Source of the DNA: Candidatus Limnocylindrales bacterium | GTDB lineage: Bacteria; Chloroflexota; Limnocylindria; Limnocylindrales; CSP1-4 | Reading direction: 5' to 3' | NCBI GenBank assembly: GCA_031292335.1 | Contig: JARLHH010000267.1 | Span: 1 to 14,879, forward strand | Length of the DNA stretch: 14,879 nucleotides | Part shown: positions 7,056 to 14,339 of the stretch, one piece after another | Layout of the letters: each line of letters opens with the position of its first letter | How positions within the stretch are numbered: position 1 is the first letter of the stretch | The notes under the pieces: generated by a model | Database searches by the model: none | The model's input: the letters and a program-made list of their open reading frames with translations, nothing else | What the model was told of the DNA's origin: nothing | Position numbers and translations under genes: made by a program

Positions 7056-8423
7056 GTGAGCGGCGAGGAGCGGGCTGCGTCGGGCTCCTCGGCGCCCGGC
7101 CCGAGCGCTGCCCTCGAAACGGGTCCGGTCGACCCGGACGAGCTGCGACGCCTGGCTCGCCGCCGGTTCTTCCGGTCCTTGGCGGCCGATGCGATGAAGA
7201 CCGCGGCCACGGTCGTCGGGGCCGCCGGCGCGCTGCGCGACGGTTCCGTCGAGATGGCGAGCGCCATCCTCGGGACGGCCGACGCGACCGGCTCCCCGGC
7301 AGGATCGGGTGCGCGCCCGGCGGGCGGGGCAGCCGGCGTCTTCCGGAGCGCGTTCCGCTTCGAGCCGGAGCGGGTCGTCCTGCTGGACCAGCGCCGCCTG
7401 CCCGACGAGCTGTCAGACGTCGACTGCCTGACCGGGTCCGACGTCGCCCAGGCGATCCGAGACTCCGTGGTCCGGGGCGCGCCGCTCCTGGGCCAGGTGG
7501 CGGCCTGCGGGATCGCGCTCACCGCAAACCGCTCCATGGAGGCGTCCCTTTCCGCGCGACGCTCGATCCTGTTCGGGACCGCGAACGCCCTTCGGAACGC
7601 CGCCCCGACGGCGGCGCCCGTGCGGAACGCGATGGACCGGATGCTGGCGCGATACGCGGCGATCAGCGACGCGGAGGGAGACGGCGCGCGGGTGGCCGCG
7701 GGCCTCCGCCAGGAGGCGGAGGCGATCATCGGCGAGGCAACCCTGGCGCATGCCGGCCTGGCCTCCCATGGCGCGGCCTTCTTCGCAGCGAGCGTGCCGC
7801 CGGGCGACGGCGCGACGCTCCGCATCCTGACCATCGGCAGCACGGGCGCGCTTGCCGGCGGGCAGGTTGGGACCGGGCTCGCGATCGTCGCGGCGCTCCG
7901 CGACGCCGGCCGGCCGGTGGAGGTGCTGGTCGCCGAGACCCGGCCGTGGCTGGCGGGCGCCCGCCTCGTCGCGTGGGAGCTCGTCCAGGCCGGCATTCCG
8001 TTCGTGCTGGTGGGCGACGGTGCGGCGGCGGGGCTGCTGGGGAGCGGCGCGGCGGACGCGGTGCTCGTCGGCGCGGAATCGATCGCCCGCGACGGCGACG
8101 TGGCATGCGATCCGGGCAGCTTCGCGCTGGCGGTTGTCGCCGCGCGCCGCGCTGTCCCGTTCGTTGTCGCGGCGCCGCTCAGCACCTGCGACGGGCAGGC
8201 GGCCGAGGGCAGCGCTCTGCGGGCGGCTCAGCGACCCCCCGAGGAAGTTCTCTTCCTGCGTGGCGCGCGGCTCGCGCCGGAGGGCACGATCGCCCGCAAC
8301 CCGTCGGTCGACGTCATCCCGTCGGACCTCGTGACGGCCGTGGTGACCGAGACCGGGGTGCTTCAGGCGCCGTACGCGGACCGACTCGCGGCCGCGGCGG
8401 ACCGCTCGCGCGCGGAGGCCTGA
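7056..8423 (+). CDS. MtnA / eIF2B-alpha superfamily protein lacking the MtnA catalytic residues, with N-terminal extension
   Basis: The 455-residue protein is homologous along residues 106-430 to methylthioribose-1-phosphate isomerase (MtnA) and to eIF2B alpha subunits. Visible family segments are VVLLDQRRLP (107-116), VVRGAPLLGQVAACG, AETRPWLAGARLVAWEL, a GIPFVLVGD strand, VLVGAESIARDGDVA and FVVAAPLSTCD. The MtnA catalytic pair is absent. The THCNAG loop that holds the catalytic cysteine reads TIGSTG (259-264), and the aspartate of GADRIA is glutamate (E341 in GAESIA); the following NKIGT is CDPGS. GAE with a non-cysteine loop recalls eIF2B-type regulators, so isomerase activity should not be assumed. 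About 100 residues precede the conserved core, including a twin-arginine-like RRRFFR at 35-40. The GTG start has only a weak G-rich upstream stretch. The gene follows apt and directly abuts the GNAT gene. Confidence 0.8.
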   Translation: MSGEERAASGSSAPGPSAALETGPVDPDELRRLARRRFFRSLAADAMKTAATVVGAAGALRDGSVEMASAILGTADATGSPAGSGARPAGGAAGVFRSAFRFEPERVVLLDQRRLPDELSDVDCLTGSDVAQAIRDSVVRGAPLLGQVAACGIALTANRSMEASLSARRSILFGTANALRNAAPTAAPVRNAMDRMLARYAAISDAEGDGARVAAGLRQEAEAIIGEATLAHAGLASHGAAFFAASVPPGDGATLRILTIGSTGALAGGQVGTGLAIVAALRDAGRPVEVLVAETRPWLAGARLVAWELVQAGIPFVLVGDGAAAGLLGSGAADAVLVGAESIARDGDVACDPGSFALAVVAARRAVPFVVAAPLSTCDGQAAEGSALRAAQRPPEEVLFLRGARLAPEGTIARNPSVDVIPSDLVTAVVTETGVLQAPYADRLAAAADRSRAEA

Positions 8424-9296
8424 GTGGCCGCCCCGTTGGCCCGCCGGGATGCCCCGGGCGGCCTGGCCGTTCGGCCGTCCTCAGACCGCGGCCTCCTGCG
8501 GGAGTTCCTGGAGCGCGACCGCCTCTACGCGGCGTACGCACTGTGCGATCTCGACGAGCGCGAGTTCGGACGGACGCGCTGGGGGGTCGCGTTCGACGGC
8601 CAGGAAGCGGTCGCCGTGGCCCTGGAGTACGCCGGGCTGGCACCGCAGCCCGTCTTCGTCATGGGCACGAACGCCGGGGTCGGCGCGCTCCTCTCGGAGC
8701 TGATCCGTCCGCGGGATGCGTACCTGGCGGCCCGAACCGAGCACCTGCCGGCCGTCGGCGCCATCTATCGCATCGAACCCGGCCCGCTCATGGTCCGGAT
8801 GTGGGTCGACCGGAGCCTGTTCCGGCCCTGCCCGGCCGAGGTGGCCCGCCTGCTCCCGGTGGAGGTGGGCGACCTGAACCGCCTGTATCAGCTCGGGTTC
8901 ACGGCCTGGCTGCCCCCCTCCGCGGTGGCGGAGGGCGTCTATTACGGGATCCGCGTCGGCGGTCGCCTCGTGAGCGCGGCCGGCACGCACGTCATCTCGC
9001 CGGACGCGCGCCTGGGCGTGGTCGGCAACGTGATGACCCACCCGGACTTCCGCGGGCGCGGGTATGCGACGGCCGTCACCGGGGCCGTCACTGCCGACCT
9101 CCTGCGCTTCTGCGACCAGGTGGTCCTCAACGTCCGGTCCGACAATCCGCCGGCGCTGCGGGCATATGCGAAGCTGGGCTACCGGGAGCACGTTCGCTTC
9201 GAGGAGCGGCTGATCCACCGCCAGGGAAACGCGTTGGGCGCGCTCGCCGCACTCCCCGGGCCGATCCGGCGGCTGCTCGGGCGCGGCGAGAGCTGA
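8424..9296 (+). CDS. GNAT-family N-acetyltransferase (FR47-like)
   Basis: Predicted acetyl-CoA-dependent acyltransferase of 290 residues with unknown substrate. The C-terminal half holds the GNAT fold. Motif A appears as GNVMTHPDFRGRGYATAV, with the acetyl-CoA pyrophosphate loop R210-G-R-G-Y-A, and a later segment, NVRSDNPPALRAYAKLGY, is the usual motif-B helix and strand that positions the substrate. The N-terminal half (about 1-170) is less conserved but contains AYALCDLDE and ARTEHLPAV segments like those in FR47-type acetyltransferases, so it probably is a second, degenerate GNAT-like lobe. GTG 8424 directly follows the TGA of the preceding gene with no gap; there is no alternative in-frame start nearby. 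Position suggests cotranscription with apt and the MtnA-like gene, but no shared function is evident. Confidence 0.82.
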   Translation: MAAPLARRDAPGGLAVRPSSDRGLLREFLERDRLYAAYALCDLDEREFGRTRWGVAFDGQEAVAVALEYAGLAPQPVFVMGTNAGVGALLSELIRPRDAYLAARTEHLPAVGAIYRIEPGPLMVRMWVDRSLFRPCPAEVARLLPVEVGDLNRLYQLGFTAWLPPSAVAEGVYYGIRVGGRLVSAAGTHVISPDARLGVVGNVMTHPDFRGRGYATAVTGAVTADLLRFCDQVVLNVRSDNPPALRAYAKLGYREHVRFEERLIHRQGNALGALAALPGPIRRLLGRGES

Positions 9297-9320
9297 GCAG
9301 GCGCGGCGGGAGCCGTTTGG

Positions 9321-9341
9321 CCCGCCCGTCCGGACGGCGGG
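9321..9341 (+). other. GC-rich dyad between the GNAT gene and ahcY
   Basis: A perfect 12-base palindrome CCGTCCGGACGG (9326-9337) is extended by CCCG (9321-9324) pairing with CGGG (9338-9341) across one bulged C. It lies 25 bases after the GNAT stop and 20 bases before the CATAAT hexamer. No T-run follows, so a classic intrinsic terminator is not supported. It could be an operator over the -35 region or a transcript-end hairpin. Confidence 0.35.
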
Positions 9342-9361
9342 GTCGCGGCCCGGCCGTCGGG

Positions 9362-9367
9362 CATAAT
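9362..9367 (+). promoter_or_regulatory. Putative -10 box (CATAAT) of ahcY
   Basis: CATAAT matches TATAAT at five of six positions and is the most AT-rich stretch in the 133-base gap before ahcY. Transcription would begin near 9374, leaving a leader of about 55 bases that contains the GGAGA ribosome-binding site. No clear -35 hexamer is found, and a dyad occupies that region. Confidence 0.45.
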
Positions 9368-9429
9368 CAGGAGCGGCGCCCACGAACCGCGGCGCACCGC
9401 CCATCCCGTTGCCGGAGACACCGCTCGCC

Positions 9430-10707
9430 ATGACCACTCCCGTCGCCCTGCCGCCCCATGACGTCACCGATCTCGGCCTCGCCGACGAAGGCGTTCGCCG
9501 GATCGAATGGGCGGAGCGCGAGATGCCCGTCCTGCGCCTGATCCGCGAGCGCTTCGCGCGCGAGCTCCCGCTGCGGGGCCTGCGGATCGCGGCCTGCCTC
9601 CACGTGACCACCGAGACGGCGAACCTGGTTCGCACGCTCGCGGCGGGCGGGGCGGAGATCGCGCTGGCTGCGAGCAACCCGCTCTCCACCAAGGACGACG
9701 TGGCGGCCGCGCTCACCGCCCGCTACGGCATCGCCACCTATGCGCGCCGCGGCGAGGACCGCGCCACGTACTACGCGCACCTCAACGCGATCGCGGACAC
9801 CCATCCCCAGCTGACCATGGACGACGGGTGCGACCTGGTCTCGCTGCTCCACGGCGAGCGGCCCGGCCAGCTGGGCGAGGTCTTTGCCGGGACCGAGGAG
9901 ACGACGACGGGCGTGATCCGCCTCCGGGCCATGGCCCGGGACGGCGCGCTGCGGTTCCCGGTTGTCGCGGTCAACGAGGCCGAGACGAAGCACCTCTTCG
10001 ACAATCGCTACGGGACCGGCCAGAGCACGATTGACGGGATCCTGCGGGCCACGAACATCCTGCTCGCCGGGCGCCAGGCGGTCGTGGCCGGCTATGGCTG
10101 GGTGGGAAAGGGGATCGCCTCGCGCCTCAAGGGCATGGGTGCCCACGTGGCCGTGGTCGAGGTGAGCCCGGTCCGCGCCCTGGAGGCGCTCATGGATGGC
10201 TTCGAGGTGAAGACGGTCGACCAGGCCGCCCCGTGGGGCGAGCTGTTCATCACCGCGACCGGAAACGTCAACGTGTTCCGGCGCGAGCACTTCATCGCGA
10301 TGCCGGACGGCGCGATCATGGCCAACAGCGGCCACTTCGACGCGGAGCTTGACCTCACGGCGCTACGCGCGCTCGCCGAGGGGCATGTCCGAGAGGTCCG
10401 CGAGAACGTCCAGGAGTTCGACCTGGGACCCAAGAAGCTCCACCTGGTGGCCGAGGGCCGGCTGGTCAACCTGGGCGCCGCCGAGGGCCACCCCGCCGCT
10501 GTGATGGACATGAGCTTCGCGAACCAGGCGCTGTGCGCGGAGTACGTCGCCCAGCACCACGCCGAGCTGGAGAGCATGGTCTACGTGGTGCCCGAGGCGA
10601 TCGACCAGGAGGTGGCGCGTCTCAAGCTGGAGGCACTGGGCCACCACATCGACGGCATGACCGCCGAGCAGGTGGCGTACACGAACTCCTGGAAGAGCGG
10701 GACGTAG
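9430..10707 (+). CDS. ahcY: Adenosylhomocysteinase (S-adenosyl-L-homocysteine hydrolase), short type
   Basis: NAD-dependent enzyme that splits S-adenosylhomocysteine, the inhibitory product of methylation, into adenosine and homocysteine. The 425-residue protein shows CLHVTTETANLVRTL, NPLSTKDDVAAAL, the catalytic lysine and aspartate in ETK187-HLF-D191-N, YGTGQS, and the NAD-binding loop AGYGWVGKG (220-228). EVREN and DMSFANQAL segments follow in the C-terminal part. It ends in YTNSWKSGT rather than the KPDHYRY-type tail of the long bacterial and eukaryotic enzymes, resembling the shorter archaeal and Thermotoga form. ATG 9430 was preferred over in-frame TTG 9409, which would add seven residues; GGAGA at 9414-9418 lies 11 bases before the ATG. 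metK lies about 2.1 kb downstream. The S9 peptidase gene begins 6 bases after the stop. Confidence 0.94.
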   Translation: MTTPVALPPHDVTDLGLADEGVRRIEWAEREMPVLRLIRERFARELPLRGLRIAACLHVTTETANLVRTLAAGGAEIALAASNPLSTKDDVAAALTARYGIATYARRGEDRATYYAHLNAIADTHPQLTMDDGCDLVSLLHGERPGQLGEVFAGTEETTTGVIRLRAMARDGALRFPVVAVNEAETKHLFDNRYGTGQSTIDGILRATNILLAGRQAVVAGYGWVGKGIASRLKGMGAHVAVVEVSPVRALEALMDGFEVKTVDQAAPWGELFITATGNVNVFRREHFIAMPDGAIMANSGHFDAELDLTALRALAEGHVREVRENVQEFDLGPKKLHLVAEGRLVNLGAAEGHPAAVMDMSFANQALCAEYVAQHHAELESMVYVVPEAIDQEVARLKLEALGHHIDGMTAEQVAYTNSWKSGT

Positions 10708-10713
10708 CCGGCG

Positions 10714-12750
10714 ATGACCGGAGAGCCGAAGGCCGGGTTCACGCGGGCCGGGACGGTGGCTGCGCCCGCGGAGGCGCCCTACGGCAGCTGGCGCTCGCCC
10801 GTGCCCCTGGAGCTGGTCGCGGAGGGGTTCGTGCGGCTCGCCGAGCCGCGCTGGGACGGCGACGCGATCACCTGGCTCGAGGGGCGGGCCGAGGATGGCG
10901 GTCGTCAGACCCTGGTCCGCTGGACCCGCGAAGGTGTCCGCGACGTCAGCCCGGTCGGGCTCAACGTCCGGACGCGCGTCCACGAGTACGGCGGAGGGGC
11001 GTACCTGGCGGCCGGTGACCTGGTGGTCGTCTCCGACTTCGCGACGGGACGGCTGATGCGCGTCGGACCCGACCGGTCGGTGACGCCGCTCACGCCGGCC
11101 GGTCGCTGGCGCTACGCGGACGCGTGCCTCGATGCGTCGCGCAAGCGCCTGATCTGCGTCCGCGAGGACCACACGCGCGAGGGCCGGGAGGCGGTCAACA
11201 CGCTCGTCGCGGTTCCCCTCGACGGCGCGGCCGCGGACGATCCGGCGCGCGTCGCGGAGCTCGCCCGCGGGTCGGATTTCGTGGCCGCGCCGCGCCTCTC
11301 GCCGGACGGACGGCGCCTGGCCTGGACGCGCTGGAACCACCCGAACATGCCCTGGGACGGAACCGAGTGTGTCGTGGCGGACGTCGCGGCCGCCGGCTCG
11401 CTCGGGGCCGCGATGGTCGTGGCCGGCGACGCCCGGACCTGGGTCACGCAGCCGGCCTGGTCGCCGTCGGGCGAGCTGTACCTTTCGGCCGAGCTGGACG
11501 GCTGGCTCAACCTCTGTCGCGTGGAGACGGGCGGGGGCAACGCGGCGGTCGCGCGGCCCGTGTCCGTCGCGCCGATGGCCGCCGAGATCGGCGGGCCGGA
11601 ATGGAACCTCGGCTATGCCGACTACGGGTTCGCGGCCGATGGGACGATCATCGCGGCCGCCCGCTCCGGGGGACGCGACCGGCTGTTCCGGATCGACCCC
11701 GCCGGCGGCGCCGACCCGGTGGAGATCCCGCTCCCGTTCACGGAGCTGGACTACCTGGGTGTGCGCGGTGACCGCCTGGTCTCCCTGGCGGCCTCGCCGA
11801 CGACCTTCCGGTCCGTGGTCGTCGTGAGCCTCCTGGACGGATCGGTCGAGGTGCTCCGGCGCGCGTCGGAGGCGATCCTCGATCCCGCCGATCTCGCGCC
11901 GGCCGAACCGGTCGAGTTCCCGACGACCGGCGGGCGGACCGCGCACGGGATCCTGTACCGGCCGCACAATCGGGCAGCCCGGGCGCCCGCCGGCGAGCTG
12001 CCGCCGCTCCTCGTCACCAGCCACGGCGGCCCGACGTCCGCGGCGAACGCCGCGCTCACGGTCTCGATCCAGGTCCTGGCCACGCGCGGGATCGCGGTCC
12101 TCGACGTGGACTACGGGGGCAGCACGGGCTACGGGCGTGAGTACCGCCGGCGTCTCGCGGGCAGCTGGGGCGTCGTGGACGTCGACGACTGCGTGGCGGG
12201 CGCCCGGGCGCTGGCGGATCGCGGGATCGTGGATCCCGCGCGCCTCGCGATCGAGGGCGGCTCCGCATCCGGGTTCACGACGCTCGCGGCGCTCGCCTTC
12301 CGGGATCTCTTCCGGGCCGGCGTCAGCTACTTCGGGATCGGCAACCTGGCGGCGTTCGCGGCGGAGACCCACAAGTTCGAGTCGCGCTACCTCGACGGAC
12401 TGCTGGGGCCCTACCCGGCCGCACGGGACGTCTACGAGGCCCGCTCACCGATCTTCCACCTCGATGGGATCCACAGCCCGGTGCTGGTCCTGCAGGGGCT
12501 CGACGACCGGATCGTGCCCCCGGCGGAGGCGGAGCGGATCGTCGCGGCGCTGCGCGCAAACGGCATCCCCCATGCGTACATCCCCTTCGAGGGCGAGGAT
12601 CACGGCTTCCGCAAGGCATCTTCGATTCTCCGCTCGATCCAGGCCGAGCTGGCGTTCTACGGCGCCGTGTTCGGGTTCGTCCCCGCCGACCCGCTGCCGC
12701 CGCTTCCGTTCGTTGGGGCGCCGGTCAGCTGGGGCAGCTCGGCGGGCTGA
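10714..12750 (+). CDS. S9-family (prolyl oligopeptidase-like) serine peptidase
   Basis: Predicted serine peptidase of 678 residues, resembling dipeptidyl- or acylaminoacyl-peptidases. The N-terminal part to about residue 400 is a beta-propeller with repeated DxxR and SPDGRRLAW-type blades (for example APRLSPDGRRLAW near 190). The C-terminal alpha/beta-hydrolase domain starts near 405 with FPTTGGRTAHGILY and LLVTSHGGPTS. The catalytic triad can be placed as S517 in EGGSASGF, D598 in LDDRIVPP and H630 in EDHGF. The nucleophile elbow reads GGSASG where relatives commonly have GGSAGG or GGSYGG. No signal peptide is evident, so the enzyme is probably cytosolic, acting on short peptides. ATG 10714 lies 6 bases after ahcY with no strong Shine-Dalgarno, suggesting cotranscription and translational coupling. 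Exact peptide preference cannot be read from the sequence. Confidence 0.9.
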   Translation: MTGEPKAGFTRAGTVAAPAEAPYGSWRSPVPLELVAEGFVRLAEPRWDGDAITWLEGRAEDGGRQTLVRWTREGVRDVSPVGLNVRTRVHEYGGGAYLAAGDLVVVSDFATGRLMRVGPDRSVTPLTPAGRWRYADACLDASRKRLICVREDHTREGREAVNTLVAVPLDGAAADDPARVAELARGSDFVAAPRLSPDGRRLAWTRWNHPNMPWDGTECVVADVAAAGSLGAAMVVAGDARTWVTQPAWSPSGELYLSAELDGWLNLCRVETGGGNAAVARPVSVAPMAAEIGGPEWNLGYADYGFAADGTIIAAARSGGRDRLFRIDPAGGADPVEIPLPFTELDYLGVRGDRLVSLAASPTTFRSVVVVSLLDGSVEVLRRASEAILDPADLAPAEPVEFPTTGGRTAHGILYRPHNRAARAPAGELPPLLVTSHGGPTSAANAALTVSIQVLATRGIAVLDVDYGGSTGYGREYRRRLAGSWGVVDVDDCVAGARALADRGIVDPARLAIEGGSASGFTTLAALAFRDLFRAGVSYFGIGNLAAFAAETHKFESRYLDGLLGPYPAARDVYEARSPIFHLDGIHSPVLVLQGLDDRIVPPAEAERIVAALRANGIPHAYIPFEGEDHGFRKASSILRSIQAELAFYGAVFGFVPADPLPPLPFVGAPVSWGSSAG

Positions 12751-12780
12751 TCGCGGCCCGGGTGCGCGGCGGCGGAGTGC

Positions 12781-12786
12781 TACGCT
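12781..12786 (+). promoter_or_regulatory. Putative -10 box (TACGCT) of metK
   Basis: TACGCT fits TAnnnT and lies in the 70-base gap before metK. Transcription would start near 12793 and give a leader of about 28 bases containing GGGAG (12804-12808). The gap is too short to hold a SAM-I type riboswitch, and none is recognised. Confidence 0.35.
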
Positions 12787-12820
12787 GCCCCGGACCACCA
12801 CACGGGAGTGCCCTGCAGCC

Positions 12821-14053
12821 ATGACCTCGATCGTCGACGCGTCCGGTTACCTCTTTACCTCCGAGTCGGTGACCGAGGGTCACCCCGACAAGATGTGCGA
12901 CCAGATCTCGGACGCCATCCTCGACGCGATCATCCGCGACGACCCGGTCGCCCGCGTCGCCTGCGAGACGGCCACCACGACGGGCCTCGTCCTCGTGCTC
13001 GGGGAGATCTCGACCTCGACGTACATCGACTTCCAGAGCGTCGTGCGCGACACGGTCAAGGAGATCGGCTACACGCGGGCGGAGTACGGGTTCGACTACC
13101 TCACCTGCGGGACGCTCGTGAGCGTCAAGGAGCAGTCCCCCGACATCTCGATGGGGGTGGACGCGGCGCTCGAGGTCCGCGAGGACGGCACGGCGCTCCA
13201 CGAGCTGGGCGCGGGTGACCAGGGCATGATGTTCGGGTTCGCCTGCCGCGAGACGCCGGAGCTGATGCCGCTCCCGATCGCGCTCGCGCACCGCATGGCG
13301 CGACGTCTCGCCGAGGCCCGCAAGTCCGGCCAGCTGCCCTACCTGCGCCCCGACGGGAAGACCCAGGTGACCGTCGAATACGATCGTGGTGTCCCGGTGC
13401 AGGTGCGGACGGTCGTGGTCGCCTCGCAGCACGACCCCGACACGCGGGCCGAGCGGATCCGGCGCGACATCGTGGAGGCGGTGATCCTGCCCACGATCCC
13501 GCCCGAGCTCCGGCCGACGGACCCGGTCATGCACGTCAACCCGACCGGCCGCTTCGTGACCGGCGGCCCGATGGGCGACGCCGGCCTCACGGGCCGGAAG
13601 ATCATCGTCGACACGTACGGCGGCATGGCTCGCCACGGTGGCGGGGCGTTCTCCGGCAAGGACCCCACGAAGGTGGACCGCTCGGCCTCGTACGCCGCGC
13701 GCTGGATCGCCAAGAACGTGGTCGCCGCCGGGCTCGCCGACCGCTTCGAGATCGAGATCGCCTACGGGATCGGCATCGCGCATCCGCTGTCGGTCTCCAT
13801 CGAGACCTTCGGGACGGGGCAGGTTCCCGACGACATGATCCGCGCGGCGATCGACCGGCACTTCGACCTCCGCCCTGCCTCGATCATCGAGGCGCTTGAT
13901 CTTCGCCGGCCGATCTACCGTCAGACCGCGGCGTACGGCCATTTCGGGCGGCCCGACCTCGACCTCCCCTGGGAGCGAACGGAGAAGGCAGCGCTGCTCG
14001 CGGCCGATTGCGGTCGCCCCGAGCCGGTCGGCGGCTCGGTCGGGCCGCGCTGA
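12821..14053 (+). CDS. metK: S-adenosylmethionine synthetase (methionine adenosyltransferase)
   Basis: Makes S-adenosylmethionine from methionine and ATP. The 410-residue protein carries all family signatures: TEGHPDKMCDQISDAILD with H21, the GAGDQG hexapeptide at 130-135, and the P-loop-like GGGAFSGKDPTKVDRS starting at G273. The C-terminal IAYGIGIAHPLSVSIETFG and the FGRPDLDLPWERTEKA end are also typical. It is slightly longer than E. coli MetK (384). ATG 12821 was chosen because homology begins within a few codons; the open frame extending to 12137 runs through the S9 peptidase gene in another frame and is not real. GGGAG lies 12 bases upstream. The gene appears to be transcribed alone. 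It completes, with ahcY, the core of the SAM cycle in this window; no riboswitch is seen in its short leader. Confidence 0.97.
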   Translation: MTSIVDASGYLFTSESVTEGHPDKMCDQISDAILDAIIRDDPVARVACETATTTGLVLVLGEISTSTYIDFQSVVRDTVKEIGYTRAEYGFDYLTCGTLVSVKEQSPDISMGVDAALEVREDGTALHELGAGDQGMMFGFACRETPELMPLPIALAHRMARRLAEARKSGQLPYLRPDGKTQVTVEYDRGVPVQVRTVVVASQHDPDTRAERIRRDIVEAVILPTIPPELRPTDPVMHVNPTGRFVTGGPMGDAGLTGRKIIVDTYGGMARHGGGAFSGKDPTKVDRSASYAARWIAKNVVAAGLADRFEIEIAYGIGIAHPLSVSIETFGTGQVPDDMIRAAIDRHFDLRPASIIEALDLRRPIYRQTAAYGHFGRPDLDLPWERTEKAALLAADCGRPEPVGGSVGPR

Positions 14054-14157
14054 CCGCACGGAGCGGAACGCGTGCCGCCGCGCTGACGGGGGAGCGACAG
14101 GAGGAATCGCGCGGTAGCCGGCACCCCTGGCCGCTCGCCCGGCGTGCCGAGCACGGA

Positions 14158-14200
14158 GATGCCGACGTCATCCCGGCCCGAAGGCACGTGACGTCGGATC
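14158..14200 (+). terminator. Possible transcript-end hairpin after metK
   Basis: CCGACGTCA (14162-14170) is an exact reverse complement of TGACGTCGG (14189-14197). GAT (14158-14160) and ATC (14198-14200) extend the stem to 12 pairs with one bulged G at 14161. The loop is 18 bases. No T-run follows, so an intrinsic terminator is only one reading. Each arm contains GACGTC, so paired operator half-sites are another. Confidence 0.35.
14183..14193 (+). repeat. Inverted repeat, left copy (GGCACGTGACG)
   Basis: Eleven bases that recur as the exact reverse complement at 14313-14323, 119 bases away. The core CACGTG is itself a palindrome. This copy partly overlaps the loop and right arm of the 14158-14200 hairpin. 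Confidence 0.5.
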
Positions 14201-14312
14201 GCCGCCCATACCAGCACGGTGGTTGCTATCCGGCGCGAGAGGCCGCGGCGCCGACGCACGCGGCAGGTAGGGCAGCGGCGGTTCGTCCTGCGGTGATGAC
14301 TCCCGCGCGCCC

Positions 14313-14323
14313 CGTCACGTGCC
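14313..14323 (+). repeat. Inverted repeat, right copy (CGTCACGTGCC), at the manC -35 region
   Basis: Exact reverse complement of 14183-14193. It lies 16 bases before the -10-like TACAAT and so covers the -35 region of the proposed manC promoter, the usual place for a regulator-binding site. Confidence 0.5.
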
Positions 14324-14339
14324 GGGGGACGGCGCTCTC

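Noticed and set aside
4355..8185. A 1276-codon open frame on the minus strand
   Set aside because: It is antisense to plsY, ptsI, apt and the MtnA-like gene, all of which have intact family motifs. Its translation is rich in R, A, G, P and D with no recognisable domain. Long antisense frames are expected in DNA of this GC content.
7056..8423. Annotating this gene simply as mtnA
   Set aside because: The catalytic cysteine and aspartate of MtnA are both missing, so naming it as the isomerase would overstate what the sequence shows.
10363..12372. A 669-codon open frame on the minus strand
   Set aside because: It lies antisense to ahcY and the S9 peptidase, and is arginine-rich and low in hydrophobic structure. 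It is a GC-driven shadow of the coding strand.
12137..12820. In-frame N-terminal extension of metK
   Set aside because: It would add 228 residues that overlap the S9 peptidase catalytic domain in a different frame. MetK homology begins at ATG 12821.
12751..12820. A SAM-sensing riboswitch before metK
   Set aside because: The gap is only 70 bases and, past the putative -10 box, leaves about 28 bases of leader. No SAM-I or SAM-II type core could be recognised.
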